Shown here in pieces: positions 1 to 11,188 of a stretch of 64,000 nt of DNA. Below the pieces are notes generated by a model. The model worked only from the letters and a program-made list of their open reading frames with translations. It made no database searches and was not told the origin of the DNA. Each line of letters starts with the position of its first letter. The first letter of the stretch is position 1. Source of the stretch: Humulus lupulus (Eukaryota > Streptophyta > Magnoliopsida > Rosales > Cannabaceae); assembly GCF_963169125.1 (NCBI RefSeq), contig NC_084801.1, positions 112,991,061 through 113,055,060 on the forward strand. The letters are read 5' to 3'. A program made the position numbers and the translations under genes.

Positions 1-121
1 TTTATAATCCCTAAACCGCAATCATACTTAGTTACACAATTATGGCCAAATGACTCGATTAGCGAGTTTAGCACTGTTTAAAAAGCACACCGCAACGGTC
101 CCTGGAGTTTAGGGTGTTACA
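1..121 (+). repeat. 3' end of the 5' LTR (Tekay-type)
   Basis: This stretch is near-identical to 6552-6672, the end of the 3' LTR, and ends in GTTACA. It is followed directly by the primer binding site, as expected for the LTR/leader junction. The rest of this LTR is off the left edge. Confidence 0.9.
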
Positions 122-124
122 ACT

Positions 125-136
125 TGGTATCAGAGC
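125..136 (+). promoter_or_regulatory. Primer binding site, initiator tRNA-Met
   Basis: TGGTATCAGAGC lies three bases after the LTR end and matches the 3' end of plant initiator tRNA-Met, the usual primer of chromovirus minus-strand DNA synthesis. Confidence 0.9.
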
Positions 137-623
137 GAGCCAAGATTTATGGTTCTTGAAGACAAGCTAGACATGTACACTCGTCACTAAAGATAGCTTC
201 ACTCTTGGTATGGTAACTATTTCTGTAGTTATGTGCTTAACTGCTTAAATAGATTGTAAATGCTTTACATGCACATTGTATTAGGGAGCATGAGATTCTG
301 ATAGAGCCTGGCCCTTGACTATATGATTAAGTTATCCATGAATATATATATATATAAATGTGATCGTATGATTACCTGTTCTATGAGCATATATAATTGT
401 GATATTTGCATGCTGGGGTTGGAGGCATGGTGTGAATGTTGGAAGAGTAGGAATTATGATTGATGTATGAATGCCATGGGCATGTTTTTAGCACCGTAGT
501 GATTTGTGAATGTGGTGTGGTATGATTGATCCCGTGGGGAAAGCTCTTGATATGCTCATCATGATTAATGGGTCAAGTTATTGACTGCAGATTCAATCAG
601 CAGGTTTATATCCAAGGCAGATA

Positions 624-1689
624 ATGAGGCCTGGTGGTGGTTATAATGAGGCTGGGAGTTACAGCCAGGGTTTTAGTTCTTCATCTGCTCCTATGAATTT
701 TCAGCAGATGTTCACAGATTTGCAATCAAGATTGTAGAGGCATGAGGAAGAGATCAAGTGTCTGAAGCAACAGCGGAACCTATCGGGAAACACTTCTTCC
801 TTTATTTTTCCAGGAGTGGCACCAGTTTTGGCTCAGCCTAGGGTTGAGAGCATATGGGAGTTTCTCTGTGGAAGATTCCAGGAGTATTACCCTCCAGTCT
901 TTGAGGGAGGCCTAGATCCATTCAGAGCTGAACAATGGATGGGCATGATCAGTTCCATTCTGGACAGTATGGGGCTGGTGGGTCATGATAGGGTGATCTG
1001 TGCGACATATGTATTGTGGGATGATGCCCAGACGTGGTGGGAAGTAGTATCCTAGACACGAGACATAGCTGTGATGGACTGGAAAGAATTTAGGCAGCTG
1101 TTCAATGAAAGGTATTACTGTGATGTGACCCAGATTGCTAAGATAAATGAGTTTATGAACCTGGTTCAGGGCAAGGCATCGGTAACCGAGTATTTTAACA
1201 GATTTGATGGGTTGGCCAAGTTTGCTTTTTTACATGGTACCCACAGATGTAGCTCGGAAGGAAATGTTTGTTCAGGGATTGAATTCCAAAATAGCTCAGG
1301 GCATTAGAGTTGCCCCAGTGCATGAAGTCTCTACCTATGCTCAGGTGGTAGAGAAGGCTCTTATTGTTGAGAGCATAAGAAATGAGAAGAAGAGTGTCAG
1401 AGAGCACGGAGCTCAGGTAGTGGTACCTCCATTTATTGGAGCAAGCAAGAAGGAGAGTTGGAAGACTTATCCAGTATGCACTCGGTGCAAGAGGCGTCAT
1501 TTGGGAGAATGCCGAGCAAAGGCATATTTCTTATGTGGAATGGTTGGGAATATCATAAGGAATTGCCCAAGTCGAGAGACGGATGAGAAAAAGGGGATGG
1601 AAAGCTCGACTCCAGCTCTAGTGTTCATTCCGATGCAGTCAGAATCTAAGACTGAGACTGAGACTAGTTCCTCAGAGGTGGTATGTTAG
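624..1689 (+). pseudogene. gag: gag of the Tekay-type element, broken
   Basis: This is the capsid/nucleocapsid gene remnant. The ATG at 624 is in frame with the open stretch from 816. An in-frame TAG at 736 and another at 1053 break it, and a frameshift near 1204-1300 moves the rest to another frame, which runs to 1689. The capsid part shows a WEFLCGRFQEYYPPVF region, then VLWDDAQTWWEVV and MDWKEFRQLFNERYY, which match the retrotransposon gag domain. Near 1478-1575 there are two Cys/His clusters, of which the second (CGMVGNIIRNC) has lost the knuckle histidine. The product would form virus-like particles in an active element. Here it is non-functional. Confidence 0.85.
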
Positions 1690-4129
1690 CTTTCTAGTTT
1701 TGATTTTTGTATTGTGCTGACTAGCTTAGTGCCATGTGTTTCTTTGCTTGTTGCATTTAGAGAAGCATAGATTTGTTATGCAGATCACATGGTTATGTTA
1801 TGATTGGAAGGTGCTACTGTACTGGTGACTTAAGAGATGAGGTGAATTATTGTGGAAAGGACTCATCAGTTGATAGGATAAGGTTGGTTATGATTGATTT
1901 TGAGATGATCCTATATTTGGGTTGTTAGCCGAGTGTGGGGCAATGCTATATTGCAAGGAAAGGATAGTAACTCTTGGGCTTGAGAGTGGGAAGTCTTGTG
2001 ACAGTTGGCACGGTGTATGGATTCTGTATGCTTATGAAATCTGTATTGAGAGCTAGAGTTTTATGCAGAGAGATGCATGGAATTTTTAGCTAGTGTGGTG
2101 GATACCACTTAGATTGTGCCAGCGGGATCAGAACAGACTGGAGTAGTCTATGAATTTTTGGATGTGCTTCCAGGGGATCTGTCAGGGTTGTGTTTATGAA
2201 GAGGATAGAATGGTGATTGGTTTGGTGCCAGGGATGGAATAAGATTTAGGGCACTGTTTTGAATGGTTTAGCAGAGTTGTAAGAACTTAAGGTTCAATTA
2301 TTGAGTAAGATGGAATTCTCAAAAGTGGATCTTTGATCTGGTTAGTACTAGCTAGAGATTAGGGAAGAGAATATGTAGAAGTCTACTGTTATATCATATA
2401 AGGGCACTGGGAGTGCTGAGTTATGATTTGAGGGTAATTAATGTTGAACTGTCTTGTTGAATCAGATGCATAGAGCATTCAAAGGATTATTTGAATGAGA
2501 TTTGTTATTTTCTTGGACGATGGTATCGTGATGCATTCTCTGCGAAGATTTTCCAAGGTCAAGGAACGCCTGGGTAGGCAAGAGTTTCCTTGGATGGACA
2601 TGATATTACATATACATTGGGAAAGGTTCTGAGTCTTCTTGCAGATCAAAATCAGTTAGTAGGTGGTTATGACACCTTAGTGACAGAGAAAAGTGATTGC
2701 TTATGCAACATGTTGGTTAAAGGATCTGACCAGAACTAGAGTAAAGTTTCTGGTCTAGGTGGCCAATTTTATGCTTGAGATTACTATCTCAGAGAAGATC
2801 AAAAGGAAAGAAGATTAAGTGAACCACAGATAGGAAAGATTGAGTGGAAAGTCTTAGCTGGATTAGCTAAGGGTTTTGCAGTTTCAGATATGGGTTTATT
2901 GTGGTATAAGGATCAGACTTGGGATCCGATTGACACTGAGATTAATTGGGAGATTCTGGATGAATCTCATGCTACTCTCTTATTCTCTTCATTCAGGCAT
3001 GATGACGGTGTACCAGAGTTTGAAAGATTTTTATTGATGGCCTGGGATGGAGAGGGAGATAATGGAAGGCATGGTAAAGTTCTTAACTTGTTAGCATGTC
3101 AAGACAGAGTATCATAAACTAGTAATGCTATTGTAGCCTTTGAGTATTTTATAATGGAAATAAGAAAGCATCGCGATGGGTTTCGCGGTGGGATTGCCCA
3201 GGTTAGTGGGTCAGCGTGACTTGGATTGGGTCATTATGGACCAGTATTCCAAGTGAGTTCATTTCTATCAATAAGAGCAAGTAACGCAGCTGATCAGTTT
3301 TCAGACCTCTATGTGAAAGAGGTAGTGCGCCTTCATGAAATTCAAAGTCTATCTTATTAGATGAAGACTCTATTGTTACTTCTAAGTCATGGAGGGGTTA
3401 AGGAAGGCAATGAGTATATAGATGGAATTTAGTACAGTTGATTATTCTCAGACTGATGGTAAATCAGATAGAGAGAGATAGTTATCCAGTATTGGAAAGA
3501 TACCTTATGAGATGAGGTATGTTTGAGAATGTTTATCATTCGTTCATTGTAATGAGATGGGTGAGGTGTTGATTTTGGATCATGAGGTAGTTAAGGGGAT
3601 CATTGAGATTATTAAAGGTTAGAGCTTGGATGCTCACTTCTTAAAGTAAATGGAAAAGTTTTACGAAATTAAAAGCAGGAACATGGAGTTCTAAGTAGAA
3701 GATTGTATCTTCCTTCAAGTATCACCATGGAAAGGGGTGAGGAGATGAGGGCAAGTTGAGCCCTAGATTCCTTTAACAGTTTGAATCCTGGATAGAATTG
3801 GTTAGGTTGACTTTGGATCGGCCTTATCTTTCGCACAGTCAGTTGTGTACAGTGCATTATATATTTCCATGCTGAGGACATGGGTTGAAAGGAACTCATG
3901 TGTTGAGTTATGTGAATATGGGAATTTAAAAGCTAAGTTATCCTGTAAGGAATAGCCAGTCCAGATACGAGACAAAAAGAATAAGGTTCTGAGGAACAAA
4001 GTTATACCTTGAGTTAAGGTAATGTTACAGAAACAATGAGGTCGAGGGAGCGACCTGGGAAACTGGAATCAGGTATGCGGAATCTATATTTCGGGCAGTT
4101 CAGATAAATTTTGAGGACGAAATTTCTAT
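1690..4129 (+). pseudogene. pol: pol remnant with RT, integrase and chromodomain traces
   Basis: This is heavily decayed protease-RT-RNase H-integrase sequence with stops in every frame. Recognisable traces are an RT active-site remnant near 2500-2540 (FLDDGIVMHS-like), an integrase core trace near 3190-3360 (a GLP motif, a DRLTK-like block, then a VKEVVRLH-like block) and a C-terminal chromodomain near 3960-4115. The chromodomain trace aligns with the better-kept copy at 63287-63430. The short length suggests internal deletions. Chromodomains are thought to steer integration to histone-marked chromatin. The order PR-RT-RH-INT-chromodomain places the element in the chromovirus branch. Identification rests on motif-level reading only. 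Confidence 0.7.
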
Positions 4130-4143
4130 AAGGAGGGGATAGT
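4130..4143 (+). promoter_or_regulatory. Polypurine tract
   Basis: AAGGAGGGGATAGT abuts the 3' LTR start at 4144. It is the expected plus-strand priming site, and the same sequence type precedes the LTR of the right-hand Tekay element on the other strand. Confidence 0.8.
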
Positions 4144-6672
4144 TGTAATGCCCCAAATTTCGTAATAAGGTTTAGGACCTTGATTAGGAGGCCGGGAGGG
4201 CCATAATTGATTTATTATGCTATTAAATGATAATATGCATGTTTAGGTGTATTAAATATGCATGTGAACCCATTTCTGATTAATTGGGTGATTTTCATAT
4301 TTTGGCCATTTCGGGCATATTTGGCATATATGTGATATGTGTGTGATGCTCTATTATTATTTGAATATGCTAGGGTTACTCAGCACGAGACGATCCTAGG
4401 AGGTAAGCTAGTGGGAAAGTCACAACGGGATTTATTCTTGACTTAGAGTGAGTCAAGGGGTATTTAGCATTACCGGGTTATTGGGTAATGGGAATAAGAA
4501 TTTGATGATAAATTGGGAGTTAGTAAGATCAGGGGGAAATTCTGGAGGTTTTGACTATTTTGCCCTCAGGGACGTTTTCGGGACCCCGAGTATTGGGTTT
4601 TGTTTGAGGCTACTTAAGCTTGAAGTAACATTTTAAGAAATAAAAAGAACGTACAGTAAGTTCTCTCTCCCTCAAAGTTCCATTTTTGTCTCCCGATCAC
4701 ATTTTCGAAGGAAACTTGAGTTCTAGGACTCAGATTCAAGCGAGGATCAAGGCATAGCGATCCTAGGGAAGATTAGAAGCTTATTAGCCGGAGGATTTAG
4801 TTGGGAACAACTCAATCGGAGGTAATCCAAGTTTTAAGTTCTAAGTTTTTAAAGTTTTTAAGCTTGAAATGGATTTTTTGTTTTGATGAGTTTTTGATTT
4901 GATTGAGGCTTGGGTTTTGTTGGTTTTGGATCATGGGGATGTTTGGGAACTTTGATTATGGGATTTGGATATGTTTGGGTAGGTTTTTGGAAGGTTTTTA
5001 AATGAAGAAATGGAGGTTTTCTGGCTGGGTTCAAGGTTGAGCCGCGACTCAAGCTTGAAGAAGTTGGTGGTTTGGGGCTGTTGGGCTATTTGAGCTGCGG
5101 CTCTAATGTTGTCAGAGAAGATTTTTGGGCCTGACTTGAGTGGGGCTGCGGCTCTAATGTTTGGGGCCATGGATCAAAAGAGGAAAAATGGCCAAAATGT
5201 GTTTTTAGTCACGGGAACTTAAACTTAAGGGCTCGAGATTGATCTTACTACCCGGTTTGGTAGGATTCGACGTCTCGGAGGCTAGGACTTGGTCCGGAAG
5301 TATTTATTTACTCATTTTGATGAGGTTTAATATTATGGTTGTGACTAGGTTATCACTAGGGGCTTGAAATCAGGATCGTGCTTGTGGCTCATTTATTGGT
5401 AACCTATGCTTGGACCAAAGGTAAGAAAACCTGCACCCTATATGTGACATGCATGGTTATTCTTGATGCATGTTGGATGTTTAAATGTGATGCATGGGAA
5501 ACATGTGATTAGGGCATGCCATGAATATTGAATATGAGATTGATAAAAGCTTGAGTCTCTCTGTTTATGCATGATCCTAATTGTGCTAGCAATTTTTAAG
5601 TAAGCATGTTGAATGCCCTGCATTTGGATATTTGACATATGATATATGCTTGGTAGCATTGCTTACTTGTGCATGGTCCTGACTATTCAGGATTGGCATT
5701 GGTCGCGTATTATTGACCTAAGAGCCAGAAACGGCATAAGCGTCATGAATGTAGAGCCGATAAAGATTAGATCTAATCGATATCGTCATTGAATGACTCA
5801 AATGAGCATTAATGCTGGACCGACCCCAAGTTCGATGAAAATTATAAGCGCTTGTCTAGTCTATGAATAGTTACTTAGAGCCAGGGCCAAAGGCCTAGGT
5901 GAATGTTTGCCACATGGCTAAGGGAGCAGAATCCCACAGTTGTGACTCTATGGTCACTCAGTTGGTTTATGTTGGTGACTATTCATCAGATACCTATCTC
6001 ATTTAAGCTAGTGAAATGATCACTTATTTGTAAAGCCCAGGTAACCCTATCGTCACATGGCTAATGGGAACGGAACCCACCTTAGTGACTCTTACAACTG
6101 TCACTGTTCTAATTAGGGCTAAAAGCTCTGGATGATTATTATGATCATCGGTTCATGTTTTATACTCAACATTACGTGAACTTATTTGCATGCGTGATTA
6201 AGGGTGTTATTGCTAGGCATGCACTTTATGATCTGATGACATGTTATTACTGTTCATGAGCATATTGAGTTTTCTTGCTGGGCTTTGGCTCACGGGTGCT
6301 ATGTGGTGCAGGTAAAGGCAAAAGAAAGCTAGACCATCCTTGAGTTGGAGAGCTTAGGTGATGATGTGTACATATGCGGCTGCTCGACCTCCACGGCCGA
6401 GGGTTGAAAGAGGAACTAGGGTTAAACCCTATTTTGCCACTTAGATGGGCTGGTTGTAAACATTTTCTTGTAATAAACATTTAAATTATATTTTCGGGAT
6501 CCCAATGTATACAGTAAACATTTTAGTGAAACGTTATAACTTAACAAAAATTTGTAATCCCTAAACCGCTAGTCATACTTAGTTACACAATTATGGCCAA
6601 ATGACCCGATTAGCGAGTTTAGCACTGTTTAAAAAGCACACTGTAATGGTCCCTGGAGTTTAGGGCATTACA
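4144..6672 (+). repeat. 3' LTR, Tekay-type, 2529 bp
   Basis: It starts TGTAATGCCCC and ends GGGCATTACA. It has short islands shared with the other three Tekay LTRs in the window: a block near 4381-4435 around a CACGAG...GATCCTAGG core, a GACGTTTTCGGGACCCCGAG block near 4571-4590, a GGTAAGAAAACCTGCACC block near 5419-5437 and a GGTGCAGGTAAAGGC block near 6305-6319. No gene lies inside. The open frames seen here are chance frames. Confidence 0.9.
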
Positions 6673-6921
6673 AGACCAGTGACTATAGGGACCTTTCGAG
6701 GATGTCTCCTACTTTTACGGAGGGGACTCCCTTAGCCTCGTCAAAAGATAGGGGGATTTCGTGGTCCTCGAGCTCGAAAGAATCTTCTAGTTAGTTTTCT
6801 TTCACCTAGACGTCTCAATCATATGTTGTAACATATAATTAGCTCTTGACGTTTTGCTTTTCTCTTTTTCTGGCAAAATGGACTCGAATCTTGACAACAT
6901 AATCAACCAATGGGCATCCTC
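6673..6921 (+). pseudogene. Antisense-ORF fragment of the minus-strand Tat element (part 1)
   Basis: This piece lies between the Tekay element and the inverted-repeat element. It reads on the plus strand, opposite to the Tat gag-pol. A Ser-rich stretch and a later frame ending near the insertion site at 6921 can be read. The frame continues in low-quality form after the inserted element, at 8142. The assignment to the aORF rests on its place in the reconstructed element and on the better-kept coiled-coil exon at 11189-11669, not on a strong motif here. Confidence 0.5.
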
Positions 6922-7072
6922 TGTAATGACCCAACTATTTCTAAGACCTTGGATCATTAAACTGCTAGACATAGCTACTATTTTTGGGAAAACGTACATA
7001 AGAAAATAATCATAACTTTATTGAAAACCCAAAATAAATATTGTGCAAATTACATAATAAGATGTAAATATG
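6922..7072 (+). repeat. Left arm of 151-bp terminal inverted repeat
   Basis: It matches the reverse complement of 7991-8141 with about three mismatches (read by eye), up to and including the GATGTAAATATG block. Confidence 0.92.
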
Positions 7073-7442
7073 GTATGGGATCCCATTGTTTATAAAACAT
7101 AAAAAAAAACATAAACTTTAATTGTTAAAAATACTAAATGCGGAAATACATCAAAACATGATTTAAAAGACTAAAAACAAATAACGTCATCCTCGATCGA
7201 CATGCAGTCCATTCATCCTTAACACATAAGCCAGTCTGCCAAGAATCCTTCCACCTTCCATATTCATTCTCCTACATCAAGCTAAAAATAAAGGAGTGAG
7301 CCTAATGCCCAGTAAGGAAAATCTACTATCAACTTACAACATATATCATAAACATAAGACTACATCATATTCTTATACTATAAAATATATGACTATAAAC
7401 ATATATCACATATGACTACAACATTAATGGCCAATATATACT

Positions 7443-7614
7443 ACTGGGGATTGTTAGCTAAACAAGTCATATGCCCAACATAACTTCTTGGGGCTTCCTT
7501 ATCTAAGCAAGTCATATGCCCAATCATCCATTCTTGGGGCTTGTTATCTTAACATGTCATATGCCCAATCATAAATTCTCGGTGCTTGCTTGTCTAAGCA
7601 AGTCATGTGCCTAA
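7443..7614 (+). repeat. Tandem repeat, about four units of 45 bp
   Basis: The units start near 7445, 7489, 7534 and 7579. Each holds a TTGGGGCTT-like start, then AAGCAAGTCATATGCCCAA. No function is assigned. Confidence 0.8.
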
Positions 7615-7707
7615 GCGACTCAAAAACATACTAATCATATACTTATCATAACATAAACATATCATAACATATAAACACATAAAATCTATCCTATTTTCCT
7701 TACATTA

Positions 7708-7920
7708 GGGTTTGCTAGCTAAGCAACTATGAGCCCAAATAACATAAAAACATTTTGGGTTTGCTAGCTAACAATAATGAGCCTCAAAATACATTGAGGT
7801 TTGCTAGCTAAGCATCAATGAGCCCCTAAGAAATATAAAAACATTTGGGGTTTGCTAGCTAACAACAATGAGCCTCAGAATACATTGAGGTTTGCTAGCT
7901 AAGCAACAATGAGCCCCTAA
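7708..7920 (+). repeat. Tandem repeat with alternating 50/40-bp spacing
   Basis: TTGCTAGCTA recurs at about 7711, 7761, 7801, 7852 and 7892, so the spacing alternates 50 and 40 bp. This suggests a 90-bp dimer that was itself duplicated. Confidence 0.8.
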
Positions 7921-7990
7921 GCAACATAAAACATAATCATATATCATAACATAACATATTATAACATAACATATTATAACATAAACATAT

Positions 7991-8141
7991 CATATTTACA
8001 TCTTATTATGTAATTTGCACAATATTTATTTTGGGTTTTCAATAAAGTTATGATTATTTTCTTATGTACGTTTTCCAAAAAATAGTAGCTATGTCTAGTA
8101 GTTTAATGATCCAAGGTCTTAGAAATAGTTGGATCATTACA
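7991..8141 (-). repeat. Right arm of 151-bp terminal inverted repeat
   Basis: This is the inverted partner of 6922-7072. It ends CATTACA and is followed by the TCCTC duplication at 8142-8146. Confidence 0.92.
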
Positions 8142-8636
8142 TCCTCGAAGGGGGTTGACCTTCTAAGCTTATTAAAAGGTCCAAGCTACCCCTGTCAGTC
8201 TTGAAGCAACCCGACCTGGGCCTTGTCACCATTCCTCCAACACTTCCAGAAATTGTGTCTCCTCCTCCTACGAGCCAACCAAAATAAATTCGCCCTGCCC
8301 AACCTCCAATCCAAGACTGCAAACTCACTGTTTCGACCTATGTCCTTGAGTTTGTAGTTGATAATGCCGTCGGTAACCCTGGAGTTCAGCTCAGTTTTGA
8401 TGCATTGATTCGTGTGGGTCAATGCCTCAGCAACCTTGGGGCTCCCCTGTGGGAGTTCTTGACGACCTTCCAGAGTGCCAACACTCTCTTTGACAAGAGT
8501 GGGGAGTTACTTTATTTGGTAAGTTATCCTTTAAGAATTGATAGACGCCATGTTTCCTTGTCAACTATTTATTTCTTTATCTCTAACATCCGTTTTTAAC
8601 TGCAAGCCCTTTTAACCTTCTTTCAACATAATTATA
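8142..8636 (+). pseudogene. Antisense-ORF fragment of the minus-strand Tat element (part 2)
   Basis: This is the continuation of the host Tat element after the inverted-repeat insertion. A Pro-rich stretch (near 8250-8320) leads into an open frame at 8405-8520 that contains VGQCLSNLGAPLWEF and ends near a TTGGTAAG splice-donor-like sequence at 8516-8523. In the intact Tat copy the aORF also has a Pro-rich exon that ends just before an intron and the coiled-coil exon, so the layout agrees. The following bases up to 8636 would be intron. Function unknown. Confidence 0.5.
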
Positions 8637-9247
8637 TGTAACGTCCCAAATTACCTAATTAGGTTTAGGACCTTGATTAGGGGGCCAGAAAGGAAAATTA
8701 TGGAAAATTATGTGATTTAATTATGAAATATGTGTTGATGTGATGTGTATGTGTATCATTATATGATTACGTGAGTTATATTATAATATGACTAGATATG
8801 AATGTTTAGGTATATTAAATATTCATGTGGGCATGTTTCTTATAAGAAGGGCAATTTTCATAATTTGGTCTGTTACGGGTATATTTGGAGTATATGTGCA
8901 TATATGTGATATATGTGTGAGACCACATTATTATGTGGATATATTTGGGTTACTCAGCACGAGGTGATCCTAGGGAGCAAGTTAGCGGGAAAGTCACAAT
9001 AGGACTGAATACCCGACTCGGGGTGAGTCAAGGGGTGTTTTGGGTATCTAGTACAGTACCGGGTTATCGGGTAGTGGGGATAAATATTCGAGGATATATT
9101 TGGAGTTAGTGAGATTATGAGGGGATTTTGAGGATTTTGGCCATTTTGCCATCGGGGACGTTTTTGGTACCCCGAGCCTTGGGAATTGCTTAAGGTTACT
9201 TAGAGTCTAAGTAAACCTCACTCAAATAGAAGTAAAACACGTTCTCT

Positions 9248-9278
<31 letters not shown>

Positions 9279-11188
9279 ATTTATACATACACTCTCTCAA
9301 ATTCCTTGGGAATTCTCGCGATCTAGGAGGAATCAAGCCTAGCTTAAGCTTGGAATTGGTTAGGGAGAAGCTTAGTATCACTTGGGGCAACCGAGGTAAC
9401 AATTTCCAGCCTCGAATCTCTCTGTATGTCTGGTTTTTAGCTAAGTTTTGGAGTTTAGGAACTCAGTTCCGAATTTTGGGATTTGATGAGGTTTTGGCCA
9501 AGTTTAGGCTTGGGTTTTGTGTGTTTTGAGGTGTTGAGTTGATTGGGAACTTTACCTTGGGGATTTAGCTATGTTTGGATAGGTTTTTGGTGAGATTTGG
9601 CTTGAAGAAAACAAGGAAAATTCTGGGTTTTCATGTCGAGCTGCGACCCCTGTTCTTGGGGCACAATGGCTCTCATGAACAAACAGAGAAGGAGGTGATG
9701 GTCTGCCATCTTGAGTCGCGATGTCTACAGGGAGTGCCGCGAAGCATGTGGTCTAGAGGAGAGCCCTTGGGCTCTCTGACTTGAGGTGGGCCGCGACTCT
9801 TGGGCCATGATGCTTGGAGGGCTTTTCAGCCCTGAGAAGGTTTTGAGTGCGGGAACTCAAACCTAAGGCCTCGGGATTGATTCTACTACCTGGTTTAGTA
9901 GAATTCGACATCTCGGAGGCTAGGACTCGGTCCAAAAGCCTTTGGTCGATCTTGGTTAACAAGATTCTATTTTATGGTTGTGACTAGGTTATCGCTAGGG
10001 GCTCAGAACCAGGTTCGTGCTTGAGGGTCGTTGTTGATATACATTGTACTTGGACCTAAGGTAAGAAAACTGCACCTAGTACATGTTAAATGTGATTATC
10101 TGCGTGGTTAGGGCTCAACCTTGTTAAGGAACATGGTCATATTGTGTTTGTATCCAATTGGTTGAGATGTATGATTAATATGAATGCATACTTGTACTAT
10201 ATGAAGTATGCTTATCAGTAATTGGTTTTCTAATTTTCTGGTTATTTAATGTGATTATGAATAGGACTCAGGCCCTGAGAATGAACATGGTTATGATTAT
10301 ATTTGTGATTAATTGATTAAGCATGCATGAATGTTCTGTTTTGGGATAACTCTCAAAAGAGGTGTACTTGTTACATTATTTGATTGAAAAGCCTTGGCTC
10401 ATAAGTCAAGGGCGGCAATAGCGTACTCAGCGCTGGTCAATATGGTTAGGCCTAATCAGGAACACATTATACGCTTGTCTGACCCAATGGTCGTGGAAAA
10501 TTAAAGCGCCAGGTTCGCTGGGCCAGCTTTAAGGCTAGTTACACAAAGGATAGGGCATGGGCCCCTGGGGTGACTCATTAGTCCCATATCATAGGGCTTT
10601 GGGCCCCAATATGACATATTAACAAATTATTTAGGTCAACAAGCCCGCATTATGACATGGTAGTCATTTATTTATAATTGTATGCATGCATGAGTAGATT
10701 ATTACTGCTGGACATGCTAGATATGCATATGGAATCTGTATTTACTGTTCATGCATATGTTTAAGTTTTCTTCCTGAGCCTAATCTCATGGGTGCTATGT
10801 GGTGCAAGTAAGGGGAAAGGGAAGCTGGACCAGCCATGAGTTGGAGAGCTTCGGTGGTGGTGTGTACATTTGCGGCTACTCGACCACCACGGCCGGGGTT
10901 ATCTTGGAGGAACTAGGGTTGTATCCCTTACTTTGCCGCTTAGGTCGGCTAGTTGTAACTTTTGAACTGTAGTAGACCTTTTAAACATCTGTTTATGTCA
11001 TTTTGGGATCCCATGTATGAACGCAAATATTTCTAATGAAAAATCAACGTTTCCTTTTGACCAAATTTTTTAAGCCTAACCCTTGTCGCTAACCTTAGTT
11101 ACACGTTTATAACCAAGGGACTTGATTAGCAAGTTTGGCATTATTTAAAGTACACAGTATAACGGTCCTGGATTAGGAGGACGTTACA
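8637..11188 (+). mobile_element. Solo LTR, Tekay-type, 2552 bp
   Basis: It starts TGTAACGTCCC and ends GGACGTTACA. It is flanked by a perfect TTATA duplication (8632-8636 and 11189-11193). There is no internal region, so it is a solo LTR left by LTR-LTR recombination. It shares conserved islands with the LTR at 4144-6672 but differs in overall sequence, so it is a different subfamily. Open frames inside (for example around 9575-9962) have no recognisable product. Confidence 0.92.
9241..9279 (+). repeat. CT microsatellite
   Basis: A run of CT repeats with one or two interruptions lies inside the solo LTR, just downstream of the expected promoter area. Confidence 0.85.

Larger units (their letters stand above)
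1..6672 (+). mobile_element. Tekay-type Ty3/gypsy chromovirus, degenerate, 5' LTR cut by window edge
   Basis: This is a plus-strand LTR retrotransposon with, in order, the last 121 bases of a 5' LTR, an initiator-Met primer binding site, decayed gag and pol, a purine-rich tract and a full 2529-bp 3' LTR. The last 121 bases of both LTRs agree closely. The C-terminal pol remnant has a chromodomain, and the gag has the layout of Tekay (Del) chromoviruses. The internal part is only about 4.0 kb, so parts of pol are lost. It is inserted in the antisense ORF of the minus-strand Tat element, whose sequence resumes at 6673. The 5' target duplication lies outside the window; the 3' copy would be AGACC. 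The element is dead. Confidence 0.88.
6922..8141. mobile_element. LTR-like insertion with 151-bp terminal inverted repeats
   Basis: This 1220-bp unit starts TGTAATGACC and ends GGATCATTACA. It is flanked by a perfect 5-bp duplication, TCCTC. These are LTR-retrotransposon features (TG...CA ends, 5-bp duplication). Its terminal 151 bp are repeated in inverted orientation at the other end with about three mismatches. The left half resembles the minus-strand end of a Tekay LTR, including a GGGATCCCA box at 7077-7085. There is no coding capacity. It may be a rearranged solo LTR or a small foldback element. The interior holds two tandem-repeat blocks. Confidence 0.75.

Noticed and set aside
7441..7920. 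CRISPR-like array
   Set aside because: The repeats are directly tandem with alternating 50/40-bp spacing and related spacers, in a plant transposon context. It is an ordinary tandem repeat.
6922..8141. Classical TIR DNA transposon (Mutator or hAT type)
   Set aside because: TG...CA ends and a 5-bp duplication fit LTR integration better than the 8-9 bp duplication of those families, and the left half resembles a Tekay LTR.
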